Shown piece by piece: positions 33,411-40,485 of a stretch of 64,000 nucleotides of DNA. The position numbers and the translations under genes are program-made. Source of the DNA: Mucilaginibacter sp. (GTDB taxonomy: Bacteria; Bacteroidota; Bacteroidia; Sphingobacteriales; Sphingobacteriaceae); the NCBI RefSeq assembly GCF_028288225.1, contig NZ_JAQBOC010000028.1, positions 62,001-126,000 of the forward strand, written 5' to 3'. The notes under the pieces are model-generated. The model worked only from the letters and a program-made list of their open reading frames with translations, searched no databases and was not told the origin of the DNA. How positions within the stretch are numbered: the first letter of the stretch is position 1; each line of letters starts with the position of its first letter.

Positions 33411-34653
33411 CATAATGTTTACTGGCATCCTGTTAAGCACTATGCTGCTTACTGCTTGTTCTGACAAGAAAAAGCAACAAGCCACGGTACAGGCAAAAAG
33501 TGATGTAAAATACACCTGCCCAATGCACCCGCAAATATTGGAGGACCATCCCGGAAACTGCCCGATTTGTGGAATGACACTGGTAAAAAAATCAGAGCAA
33601 GCCAGCGAAGGTTCAGGTATCAGTTTGAACACGGTTTTACAGCCGGTCAATTCTACGGTAATCTCTACTGTAGCAGCTATTATGCCTGAGCAAAAGGATG
33701 CGGCAATAACCATTTCCGCGCAGGGCTATCTTGATTTTGATACGCGCGATATTAACAATATCGCATCACGTTTTTCAGGCAGAATTGAAAAGTTGTATAT
33801 TAAATTTGCCTTTCAGGAAATACATAAAGGGCAACGCATTTTTGATATATATAGTCCTGATATGGTCACAGCCCAGCAGGACTTGATTTACCTAACAAAA
33901 AACTCGGCACAGGAAACAGATTTAATAAATTCAGCAAAGCAGAAATTGTTATTAGAAGGGATGACCAATGAACGGGTTAACGAGGTTATAAAATCTGGCA
34001 AGCCATTTTACGGTCTTCCTGTTTATAGTCCTTATGAGGGCCATGTACATGATATGCCACACAGTCAAATGCCGGGAAGCACGGCTACAGAAACCCCACC
34101 ATCTTATGCTGATAATCTTCCGCTTTCGATCAAAGAAGGAATGTATGTTGAGAAAGGGCAGAGTTTGTTTAACGTGGTCAATCCTCACATGCTTTGGGCT
34201 ATTATAAAAATTGACCGATCAGCTATGGTTGCGTTAAAATTAAACCAGCCAGTAACAATGACATTGCCCGATCTGCCTGGTAAGACAGTTACCGGAAAGG
34301 TGGATTTCATTGAACCTGTTTTAGAAAACGGTGATAAAACAACCAGTATTCGCGTCTACCTGGATAACATGGATCATGAGTTGAAAGTAAATAGCCTGGT
34401 TAAGGCGGAAATTCAGACCGGGAAAACCAGTGGCTTATGGATACCAAGAACTGCATTGGTCGATTTAGGCCAGACACAAATTATTTGGTTAAAAAATGGA
34501 CCGGCCTTTTATGCTAAACAAGTAAAAACAGGTGCGATAAACGGCAATGAAATATTGATTACTAAAGGACTGCAGGCAACGGATAGCCTGGCAGCTAATG
34601 CACAATATTTAACAGACAGCGAGAGCTTCATTAAAACGAAAAATGATGAATAA
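33385..34653 (+). CDS. CusB-type adaptor with heavy-metal-binding N-terminal domain (first copy)
   Basis: The 422-residue lipoprotein (signal ends 'LLSTMLLTACSDKK', Cys about 25) has a heavy-metal-binding domain at about 46-72 ('YTCPMHPQILEDHPGNCPIC' then 'GMTLVKK'). The adaptor body follows: barrel-sandwich ('SRFSGRIEKLYIKFAFQEIH'), helical hairpin (about 165-205), a Met/His-rich insertion 'GHVHDMPHSQMPG' and the beta-barrel with 'LNQPVTMTLPDLPGKTVTG'. CusB proteins pass Cu(I)/Ag(I) from periplasmic carriers to CusA. It overlaps the TolC gene by 26 bp and the second adaptor by 11 bp. Confidence 0.9.
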   Translation: MKKKMKAISIMFTGILLSTMLLTACSDKKKQQATVQAKSDVKYTCPMHPQILEDHPGNCPICGMTLVKKSEQASEGSGISLNTVLQPVNSTVISTVAAIMPEQKDAAITISAQGYLDFDTRDINNIASRFSGRIEKLYIKFAFQEIHKGQRIFDIYSPDMVTAQQDLIYLTKNSAQETDLINSAKQKLLLEGMTNERVNEVIKSGKPFYGLPVYSPYEGHVHDMPHSQMPGSTATETPPSYADNLPLSIKEGMYVEKGQSLFNVVNPHMLWAIIKIDRSAMVALKLNQPVTMTLPDLPGKTVTGKVDFIEPVLENGDKTTSIRVYLDNMDHELKVNSLVKAEIQTGKTSGLWIPRTALVDLGQTQIIWLKNGPAFYAKQVKTGAINGNEILITKGLQATDSLAANAQYLTDSESFIKTKNDE

Positions 34654-35857
34654 GATAAAACTATTGGTATTGCTAAGTACCCTTTTGTTTGCGGCGTGTA
34701 AACCAAAACCGCAACAAATAGTAGTTAAAACCCAAAGCAAAGCTTACTACACCTGTTCCATGCATCCACAGGTACATGAGGATCATGATGGCAATTGCCC
34801 GATATGCGGTATGAAACTGATTAAGGTGGAACTTACCGGCACAAGTGATAAAACTGTAGACCGTATCACCCTTACGGCGACACAGCTCCAGTTAGCCGGT
34901 ATACAGACGGATACTGTTCGCGAAGAAAATATAAGCAGTGACAAAACATTGACCGGAACAGTATCCACCGATGAAAATAAAGCAGAAGAATTAAGCGCAA
35001 GAATAGCCGGAAGGATACAGCAACTATTTGTAAGAACAGTAGGTGAAAAAATTTCTGTAGGCCAACCAGTTTATTCTATTTACAGCGAAGATTTGCAGGA
35101 AGCAGAAAAAGAATATTTATTGGCAAAGCAGCAACAAAAAGTGCTGCATAACCCCGATGTGGATTACCAACAACTAATCAGCGCAGCCGAAAATAAGTTG
35201 CAATTGTGGGGCCTGTCAGCCGCCCAGATCAAAAGTCTATCAGCCAGCGGGAAAGTGTCTGCATCAACCATTGTATTAAGTAGGATCGGTGGAACTGTTA
35301 GCGACATAGCGGTTCATGAGGGAGATTATGTAACCGAAGGTATGTCCATATTTAAAACACAGGCGTTAAATAATTTATGGGTACAGGCACAGATCTATGC
35401 CGGTGAAACAAGTACCTACAAGGAAAATGACAGGGTGAGCGTTTTCTTTCCGGATTTAGCCGGACAGGTTATAAATGGGAAAATTGCATTTATCAATCCT
35501 GAGTTATCGGATGCCTCTAAAGTGGATTTAATAAGAATCAGTATTCCCAATCCACAAGGACTCATAAAGCCAGGTATGATGGCTTATATCTCGATAACAA
35601 ATGGTAATAACCATTCTTTAGCCGTACCTGCTTCAGCTATTTTAACAGGTGGTAAAGGCAGTATGGTTTGGGTGAAAAATTCAGATGGCAGCTTTTCACC
35701 TAAAATGATTAATCCGGGCGCTGGAAACTCAAATTATGTGCCTATCCTTTCCGGTTTAAATTCCGGTGATATTGTTGTGACCAGTGGCGCTTATTTACTG
35801 AACAGCGAAGCGATATTTAAAAATGGAAATGATAACATGGCGGGCATGAAAATGTAG
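34643..35857 (+). CDS. CusB-type adaptor with heavy-metal-binding N-terminal domain (second copy)
   Basis: The 404-residue lipoprotein (signal ends 'LLSTLLFAACKPKP', Cys about 19) repeats the layout of its upstream neighbour: a heavy-metal-binding domain at about 35-60 ('YYTCSMHPQVHEDHDGNCPI' and 'CGMKLIK'), barrel-sandwich ('ARIAGRIQQLFVRTVGEKIS'), helical hairpin, lipoyl half ('LSRIGGTVSDIAVHEGDYVT') and the beta domain ending 'GLIKPGMMAYISITNG'. It ends in 'NMAGMKM', a Met-rich tail like that of the DUF1259 protein ('GGGMKM'). The two adaptors differ well beyond simple duplication, so they may form mixed adaptor rings or serve different carriers. It is the last gene of the operon. Confidence 0.9.
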   Translation: MMNKIKLLVLLSTLLFAACKPKPQQIVVKTQSKAYYTCSMHPQVHEDHDGNCPICGMKLIKVELTGTSDKTVDRITLTATQLQLAGIQTDTVREENISSDKTLTGTVSTDENKAEELSARIAGRIQQLFVRTVGEKISVGQPVYSIYSEDLQEAEKEYLLAKQQQKVLHNPDVDYQQLISAAENKLQLWGLSAAQIKSLSASGKVSASTIVLSRIGGTVSDIAVHEGDYVTEGMSIFKTQALNNLWVQAQIYAGETSTYKENDRVSVFFPDLAGQVINGKIAFINPELSDASKVDLIRISIPNPQGLIKPGMMAYISITNGNNHSLAVPASAILTGGKGSMVWVKNSDGSFSPKMINPGAGNSNYVPILSGLNSGDIVVTSGAYLLNSEAIFKNGNDNMAGMKM

Positions 35858-36018
35858 GGTTTAATGGGCTTTTAACAGGCGAAAATTGCTGTGAAAAACG
35901 GTGAAATTTGGTGAAAAATTGAAAAAAATCACCTAATTTTATAAAAAGCAGTTTTTATGACATCTTTAAAAATGGCCTTTTTAATGTTTTAAACAACGAT
36001 TTTTAATGATTTTATTGT

Positions 36019-36033
36019 AAAAAAACTCTGCCA
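36019..36033. repeat. 15-bp direct repeat, right boundary of the heavy-metal island
   Basis: AAAAAAACTCTGCCA is identical to 25430-25444. Here it is followed at once by another AAACTCTGCCAAAAA, so the unit is tandem on this side only. Confidence 0.4.
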
Positions 36034-36415
36034 AAACTCTGCCAAAAACACCCAAAAATGCACAAAATTAAAAATCAAAAACCGCTCTCAGATCATCAAA
36101 AAGGGCGTTTGCTTGTTGCAATGGAGGCCCTGCAAAAAAGCAGTTAAAATAGGTTTAAAATATCTGTTTTACGCGATGCATAATACTCCAAATCGACCCA
36201 ATTAATTTGCGTGGATTTTTATTTTTCAAGGAATATGTCACTAGACCAAATTTTTATTTATAACACTTAGTCTATACTATAAGCAAAAGTGGAGATCAAC
36301 ATCACTGTGATTACCGTTTGTCGAATAAACTTATATTAACGTAAAACTCAATACTTACGTAAAAACGTTTCACATATTCCTACTTCTGTATCAGTCCCCA
36401 GGAACAGACCGGGAG

Positions 36416-36423
36416 TAACTTTG
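36416..36423 (+). promoter_or_regulatory. Bacteroidota -7 box upstream of the truncated NAD(P)-binding gene
   Basis: TAACTTTG matches TAnnTTTG fully, 17 bp before the start codon of the gene remnant, so the promoter may have outlived the gene. Confidence 0.5.
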
Positions 36424-36440
36424 CATCATAAAAAATATTT

Positions 36441-36557
36441 ATGAGCAAATATGTAGTTACAGGAGGCGCAGGTCATGTATCCAAGCCTTTAACAGAAATT
36501 TTATTAAAAGCTGGAAGTAAAACCGATGTAAATCTGTTTGAAAGACGGAGAGTATAA
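36441..36557 (+). pseudogene. Truncated NmrA/SDR-type NAD(P)-binding protein
   Basis: A 38-codon frame reads MSKYVVTGGAGHVSKPLTEI and then LLKAGSKTDVNLFERRRV. The start is the Rossmann-fold beginning of NmrA-like NAD(P)H-binding proteins (TGGAGHVSKPL is the dinucleotide-binding turn, followed by helix 1). The family usually has 250-300 residues, and here all after the second strand is lost; the sequence becomes unrelated before the tRNA gene. It is a remnant, probably left by a deletion or insertion near the tRNA. A complete promoter box is still present upstream. Confidence 0.65.
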
Positions 36558-36596
36558 GACGTAAACAGTAAACATGTGCAGACAATATAAACAAAT

Positions 36597-36620
36597 AAGG
36601 CCACTCGAAAGAGTGGCCTT
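36597..36620 (-). terminator. Terminator of tRNA-Met
   Basis: AAGGCCACTC and GAGTGGCCTT form a perfect 10-bp stem with a GAAA-type loop directly after the tRNA 3' end on the minus strand. A T-rich stretch (TATTTGTTTAT) follows. Confidence 0.8.
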
Positions 36621-36621
36621 G

Positions 36622-36695
36622 TAGCGGGGAGCAGGATCGAACTGCCGACCTTAGGGTTATGAATCCTACGCTCTAACCATCTGAGCTACCCCGCC
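36622..36695 (-). tRNA. tRNA-Met (CAT anticodon)
   Basis: The minus strand folds as a tRNA. The acceptor GGCGGGG pairs with CCCCGCT, the D arm is GCTCAGATGGTTAGAGC, the anticodon loop TTCATAA carries CAT, and the T arm is GGCAGTTCGATCCTGC. CCA is not encoded. A first G-T pair rather than the initiator's unpaired first base points to the elongator form; a tRNA-Ile with modified CAT cannot be excluded. A broken copy lies just upstream (36723-36794). Confidence 0.92.
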
Positions 36696-36722
36696 GGGTT
36701 AATATTTTTTTTAACAACTAAT

Positions 36723-36794
36723 CACTTCCAGAACTGCCGTCCGCTTATTAGCGGATATGAATCCTACGCTCTAACCATCTGAGCTACCCCGCCG
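36723..36794 (-). pseudogene. Broken tRNA-Met copy
   Basis: Positions 36756-36794 are identical over 39 nt to 36658-36696, covering the 5' acceptor strand, D arm and anticodon loop of the adjacent tRNA-Met. After the anticodon the sequence is replaced by a hairpin, TCCGCT-AATA-AGCGGA (36740-36755), then a remnant of the T loop (GGCAGTTC) and unrelated DNA. The anticodon stem and 3' acceptor strand cannot form, so it should not give a working tRNA. It lies upstream in the same orientation and may be co-transcribed. Confidence 0.75.
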
Positions 36795-36960
36795 ATTATT
36801 TTGTTTTCAGCAAAAAAGGCTATTGGGCTTAATTAAGTGATATTAACAACTCAAACCCGCCACCCCATTGAAAAAGGTTTGCAAATATAGCAGAAATTCG
36901 TTTTCTTTAGAAAAAATGTTAACATTTACAGCTTTACGAGTATTTCAATAATAAACCCAG

Positions 36961-37341
36961 ATGTCTGAAAAGAAGAAATTTAATATCGAGTATGAGATAA
37001 AATCGTCTCCCCGGATACTGTATAGCTTTCTGAATGAGCCCAATGGATTAACACAATGGTTTGCTGATGATGTAAGTGTAAGGGACCAGGTATATACTTT
37101 TACGTGGGATGGTGAGCAGCAAACAGCCAAGCTAATAGCAATAAAAGAAAACAAATTAGTGAGATTCAGGTGGGTGGATGATGATCCGGCATACTTTTTT
37201 GAGATGGAAATCATCCAGGATGAGCTTACAAGTGATGTTGCCCTGAGTATTACCGATTTTGCCAGTGATGATACAATGGGCGAACGCAGGCTGATTTGGG
37301 ATAACCAGATAAAATACCTGATAAGCACCTTAGGAGCTTAA
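36961..37341 (+). CDS. START-like domain protein (SRPBCC fold)
   Basis: The 126-residue protein starts MSEKKKFNIEYEIKSSPRIL and has 'LNEPNGLTQWFADDVSVRDQ', 'YTFTWDGEQQTAKLIAIKEN' and 'RRLIWDNQIKYLISTLGA'. I recognise the START-like/AHSA1-related domain typical of Bacteroidota, a helix-grip fold with a hydrophobic pocket. Its ligand is unknown. It lies upstream of the LptF/G permease; a promoter box between them (37360-37367) suggests separate transcription. Confidence 0.82.
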   Translation: MSEKKKFNIEYEIKSSPRILYSFLNEPNGLTQWFADDVSVRDQVYTFTWDGEQQTAKLIAIKENKLVRFRWVDDDPAYFFEMEIIQDELTSDVALSITDFASDDTMGERRLIWDNQIKYLISTLGA

Positions 37342-37359
37342 AAAAAATTTAAATATCTC

Positions 37360-37367
37360 TACTTTTG
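37360..37367 (+). promoter_or_regulatory. Bacteroidota -7 box upstream of the LptF/G gene
   Basis: TACTTTTG matches TAnnTTTG fully, about 100 bp before the chosen start of the permease gene. Confidence 0.45.
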
Positions 37368-37465
37368 TATGGTAAAACCATCATGCGCCGTTATTACGTT
37401 CAATAAAACACGCATGTAAGTGCCAGGCCGGCAGGTTATGGCAAATGGTTTATGCAAAACCGGTT

Positions 37466-38905
37466 ATGAAGAAAATACATCTTTTACTACTTAAATCATT
37501 CATAAGGCCATTTATTGTCACGTTTTTGATAGTGATGTTTGTGTTGCTGATGCTGTTTTTATTTAAATACGTCGACGACCTTATTGGCAAGGGATTTGAA
37601 TGGTATATCATCCTCGAGCTGATGATGTATGCATCTGCAACCAACGTAGCCATGGCACTGCCTTTATCAGTGCTCCTTTCATCTATCATGACCTATGGCA
37701 GCCTTGGCGAAAATTATGAGCTGGTAGCCATTAAATCTGCCGGGATCTCGTTGCGGCGCGCTATGTATCCTATGCTTATGGTAGTAACAGTTTTAAGCAT
37801 CTCGGCTTTTATTTTTTCGGATTATATGCTCCCAATTGCCAATCTGAAGTATTTCTCCCTGTTATATGATGCACGCCAGCAAAAGTCGGCTAACTTTTTG
37901 CCGGAAGGCGTATTTAGCAACAGCTTTCCGGGGCATGTTATCAGGGTAAAAAGAAAGGATGCTGATGGGCAAACCCTGTATGATATTATGATCTACTCAA
38001 AAAATGCTGCAGAAAATAATACTGATGTTTTAATAGCCAAAGAAGGGAAAATGTACCGTACGCCCAATGGCGAGTTCCTTGTTTTAAAGCTTAAAGATGG
38101 TGTAAGATATACTGAAGATCATGGTCGCGAGAATTTTAATACCCGTCAAATACTAACACGCTACCGTTTTAAGGCAACCGAGCAGAAATTTGATATCTCA
38201 GGCCTTAAAATGAAGCGTACGGATGAGAATGAGTTTAAGAACGCTTTCCAGATGATGAACCTCAGTCAGCTAAAAATTAACGAAAACTTTACCCGGCGCC
38301 AGGTTGACAGTGGCTTAAACGTAAATTATAAATTAATAACAGCCTATTTTAAATATTACTCAATTGCGCCCAAGCCCGATTCGGTAAAAAAATATGCTGC
38401 TTTGGTTGCAAAACACACTGATGCAACTATAGCCGACTTAAAAACTAATGAGCAGTTAGGTGCTGTAGCAAATGCATCAAGCGAAGCACGCTCGATACAG
38501 GATCTTTTAAAAAGCAGGTCGGAAAGGGATAAGGATTTGAATAACAGTATCCGCAGGGCTATGCTTGAATACCAGAAAAAATTCACACTTTCTGCCGCAT
38601 GTATTGCCTTGTTCTTAATTGGCGCTCCGCTTGGGGCAATTATCCGTAAGGGCGGCCTGGGATTGCCAGTTGTAGTTTCTGTTATCTTTTTCCTGATCTA
38701 TTATATCATTTCAACTATTGGAGAAAAGGCAGTTAAGGATGGGGATCTGTCGCCAATTATTGGTTCATGGGTTGCAATTGTTATTATTACCCCAATAGGC
38801 ATGTTTCTTTCCTATAAGGCCGCTACCGATTCTGTAATATTTGACATGGAGAGCTATAAGCGGTTTTTTACCAGGTTATTTAAGAAGAAGGTTGTGGTTA
38901 GTTGA
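37466..38905 (+). CDS. LptF/LptG-family lipopolysaccharide-export permease
   Basis: I choose ATG 37466 (MKKIHLLLLKSFIRPFIVTF), the usual family start; an open frame from 37445 adds seven residues. The 479-residue protein has three N-terminal helices (about 10-35, 55-80, 95-125) with 'YVDDLIGKGFEWYIILELMM' and 'LPLSVLLSSIMTYGSLGENY'. A large periplasmic beta-jellyroll follows, then three C-terminal helices ('FLIGAPLGAIIRKGGLGLPV'). LptF/G move LPS from the inner membrane to the periplasmic bridge. The periplasmic part is longer than in E. coli and has a helical insertion (about 270-350), common in Bacteroidota. Confidence 0.92.
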   Translation: MKKIHLLLLKSFIRPFIVTFLIVMFVLLMLFLFKYVDDLIGKGFEWYIILELMMYASATNVAMALPLSVLLSSIMTYGSLGENYELVAIKSAGISLRRAMYPMLMVVTVLSISAFIFSDYMLPIANLKYFSLLYDARQQKSANFLPEGVFSNSFPGHVIRVKRKDADGQTLYDIMIYSKNAAENNTDVLIAKEGKMYRTPNGEFLVLKLKDGVRYTEDHGRENFNTRQILTRYRFKATEQKFDISGLKMKRTDENEFKNAFQMMNLSQLKINENFTRRQVDSGLNVNYKLITAYFKYYSIAPKPDSVKKYAALVAKHTDATIADLKTNEQLGAVANASSEARSIQDLLKSRSERDKDLNNSIRRAMLEYQKKFTLSAACIALFLIGAPLGAIIRKGGLGLPVVVSVIFFLIYYIISTIGEKAVKDGDLSPIIGSWVAIVIITPIGMFLSYKAATDSVIFDMESYKRFFTRLFKKKVVVS

Positions 38906-39170
38906 AACAGGTTGTAAGGGTTGTAAAAGTTGTAGTGGTTGAGATAAGTTATAAGGGTTGTAATAGTTAAAAAGATAATCGCTAAGCGGACATGTCTTCA
39001 ACCTTTACAACCCTTACAACGACTACAACCACCACCAGGCAACCTATTTAATTAAACAACGTACTACTTTAAGTAAGCTGTAAATGTTTAAGATAATTCA
39101 ACCTTTACAACAACTACAACTTTTACAACCCTTACAACTTATTTTACAACCCTTATAACTTAACCATAAT
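38903..39170. repeat. GTTGTAA-phrase inverted repeats
   Basis: The intergenic stretch is built from variants of one phrase. A left arm (38910-38968) carries GGTTGTAAGGGTTGTAAAAG, TTGTAGTGG and AAGTTATAAGGGTTGTAA. Two right arms in reverse orientation (38999-39037 and 39096-39166) carry TTACAACCCTTACAAC, CTACAACTTTTACAACCC and TTACAACCCTTATAACTT. Left and right arms can pair over 15-30 bp. It is not a CRISPR array: there are no unique spacers of constant length. The gap separates LptF/G from ribBA and has no other gene. Confidence 0.7.
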
Positions 39171-39206
39171 TTACAAAGCGCAGACGGGAATGATCTTATT
39201 AACAGT

Positions 39207-39214
39207 TAAATTTG
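39207..39214 (+). promoter_or_regulatory. Bacteroidota -7 box of ribBA
   Basis: TAAATTTG matches TAnnTTTG fully, 68 bp before the start codon. I see no FMN riboswitch between it and the gene. Confidence 0.5.
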
Positions 39215-39282
39215 CGTAAAGTTCAAAAAACAATGTTTATGAGTTGCTTTAACCGGCGTTCATATTCAAATAAACTGTATAA

Positions 39283-40485
39283 ATGTTAAACACAATAGAA
39301 GAAGCAGTAGAAGCCATAAAAAGCGGAAAAACAATTATAGTAGTTGATGATGAAGACCGGGAAAATGAGGGAGATTTTTTAACGGCTGCACGCAATGCGA
39401 CCCCTGAAACTATAAACTTTATGGTGCGCCACGGGCGTGGCCTGGTTTGTGCGCCAATTACCAAAAAACGTGCTAAAGAGCTTGATCTTGAGCCCATGGT
39501 TAGCCACAATACAACATCGCACGAAACCAATTTTACGGTTTCGGTTGATTTGTTGGCGGGATGCACCACCGGTATTTCGGCTTCTGACCGTTCAAAAACT
39601 ACGCTGGCACTAATTAACCCCGCTACAAAACCCGAAGATTTGGGGCGGCCGGGCCATGTGTTCCCGCTGATTGCCAAAGATGGTGGAGTATTGCGCCGCA
39701 CCGGTCATACCGAGGCGGCTATTGACATGGCTGTTTTAGCCGGATTTGAACCCGCAGGCGTTATTTGTGAAATAATGAAAGAAGATGGCGATATGGCACG
39801 CTTACCTGAGCTTTTAGCTTTGGCAAAAGAATTTGATCTTAAAATAATCTCAATAAAAGACCTCATTGCTTACCGGTTAGCAACCGAAACTTTGGTCCAT
39901 AAAGATGTATCTGTAAAAATGCCAACCCAATGGGGAGATTTTGATATGATAGCTTATACGCAGGCAGACACCGGGGAACACCATTTAGCATTGGTAAAAG
40001 GTAGCTGGGAACCCGGTGAGCCTGTTTTGGTGCGTGTTCACAGCTCATGTGTTACCGGTGACATTTTTGGCTCGTGCCGGTGCGACTGCGGTCCGCAACT
40101 GCATAAAGCAATGGAGATGATAAATAGGGAAGGCAAAGGGGTAGTTGTATATATGAACCAGGAAGGGCGTGGAATAGGGCTTATCAATAAGCTTAAAGCC
40201 TACCATCTGCAGGAAAACGGCATGGATACCGTTGAGGCAAATATTGAGCTGGGTTTTAAAATGGATCAGCGTGATTATGGCGTTGGAGCACAAATACTGC
40301 GCAGCCTGGGTATCTCAAAAATGCGTTTGATGACCAATAATCCAACAAAACGTGCCGGCTTGATAGGATACGGGCTTGAAGTGGTAGAGAATGTGCCTAT
40401 CGAAATTGCATCAAATCCGCATAATGAGGCTTACCTGAGAACCAAAAGAGATAAGATGGATCACGCAATTATGCGCGATCACTGA
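39283..40485 (+). CDS. ribBA: Bifunctional 3,4-dihydroxy-2-butanone-4-phosphate synthase / GTP cyclohydrolase II
   Basis: The 400-residue enzyme makes both precursors of riboflavin from ribulose 5-phosphate and GTP. The DHBP synthase half (about 1-200) has the acidic metal loop '[12 protein letters not shown]' (21-32), '[13 protein letters not shown]' and '[15 protein letters not shown]'. The cyclohydrolase half (about 205-400) has the zinc Cys triad in '[20 protein letters not shown]', followed by '[13 protein letters not shown]' and '[13 protein letters not shown]'. All main catalytic elements are present and the length is normal. It stands alone with its own promoter box; its 3' end overlaps the convergent TamB gene by 7 bp. 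Confidence 0.97.
   Translation: MLNTIEEAVEAIKSGKTIIVVDDEDRENEGDFLTAARNATPETINFMVRHGRGLVCAPITKKRAKELDLEPMVSHNTTSHETNFTVSVDLLAGCTTGISASDRSKTTLALINPATKPEDLGRPGHVFPLIAKDGGVLRRTGHTEAAIDMAVLAGFEPAGVICEIMKEDGDMARLPELLALAKEFDLKIISIKDLIAYRLATETLVHKDVSVKMPTQWGDFDMIAYTQADTGEHHLALVKGSWEPGEPVLVRVHSSCVTGDIFGSCRCDCGPQLHKAMEMINREGKGVVVYMNQEGRGIGLINKLKAYHLQENGMDTVEANIELGFKMDQRDYGVGAQILRSLGISKMRLMTNNPTKRAGLIGYGLEVVENVPIEIASNPHNEAYLRTKRDKMDHAIMRDH

Larger units (their letters stand above)
35858..36440. other. Intergenic region with direct repeats, right edge of the metal island
   Basis: This 583-bp AT-rich stretch has GGTGAAA words in tandem (35887-35920), the 15-mer AAAAAAACTCTGCCA (36019-36033) and a second ACTCTGCCAAAA right after it. 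A -7 box lies at 36416-36423. I see no full gene. Confidence 0.5.

Noticed and set aside
10284..36280. Fourteen-base match AGTCTATACTATAA at about 10291 and 36267
   Set aside because: It occurs in two AT-rich gaps with no other shared flank or context, so chance is likely.
36723..36794. Second working tRNA-Met
   Set aside because: The 3' acceptor strand and the anticodon stem partner are missing, so only the 5' half is tRNA-like.
38903..39170. Possible CRISPR array
   Set aside because: The repeats vary in length and orientation, there are no spacers of constant size, and no cas gene is in the window.
39207..39283. FMN riboswitch upstream of ribBA
   Set aside because: The 68-bp leader is too short and lacks the conserved RFN segments.
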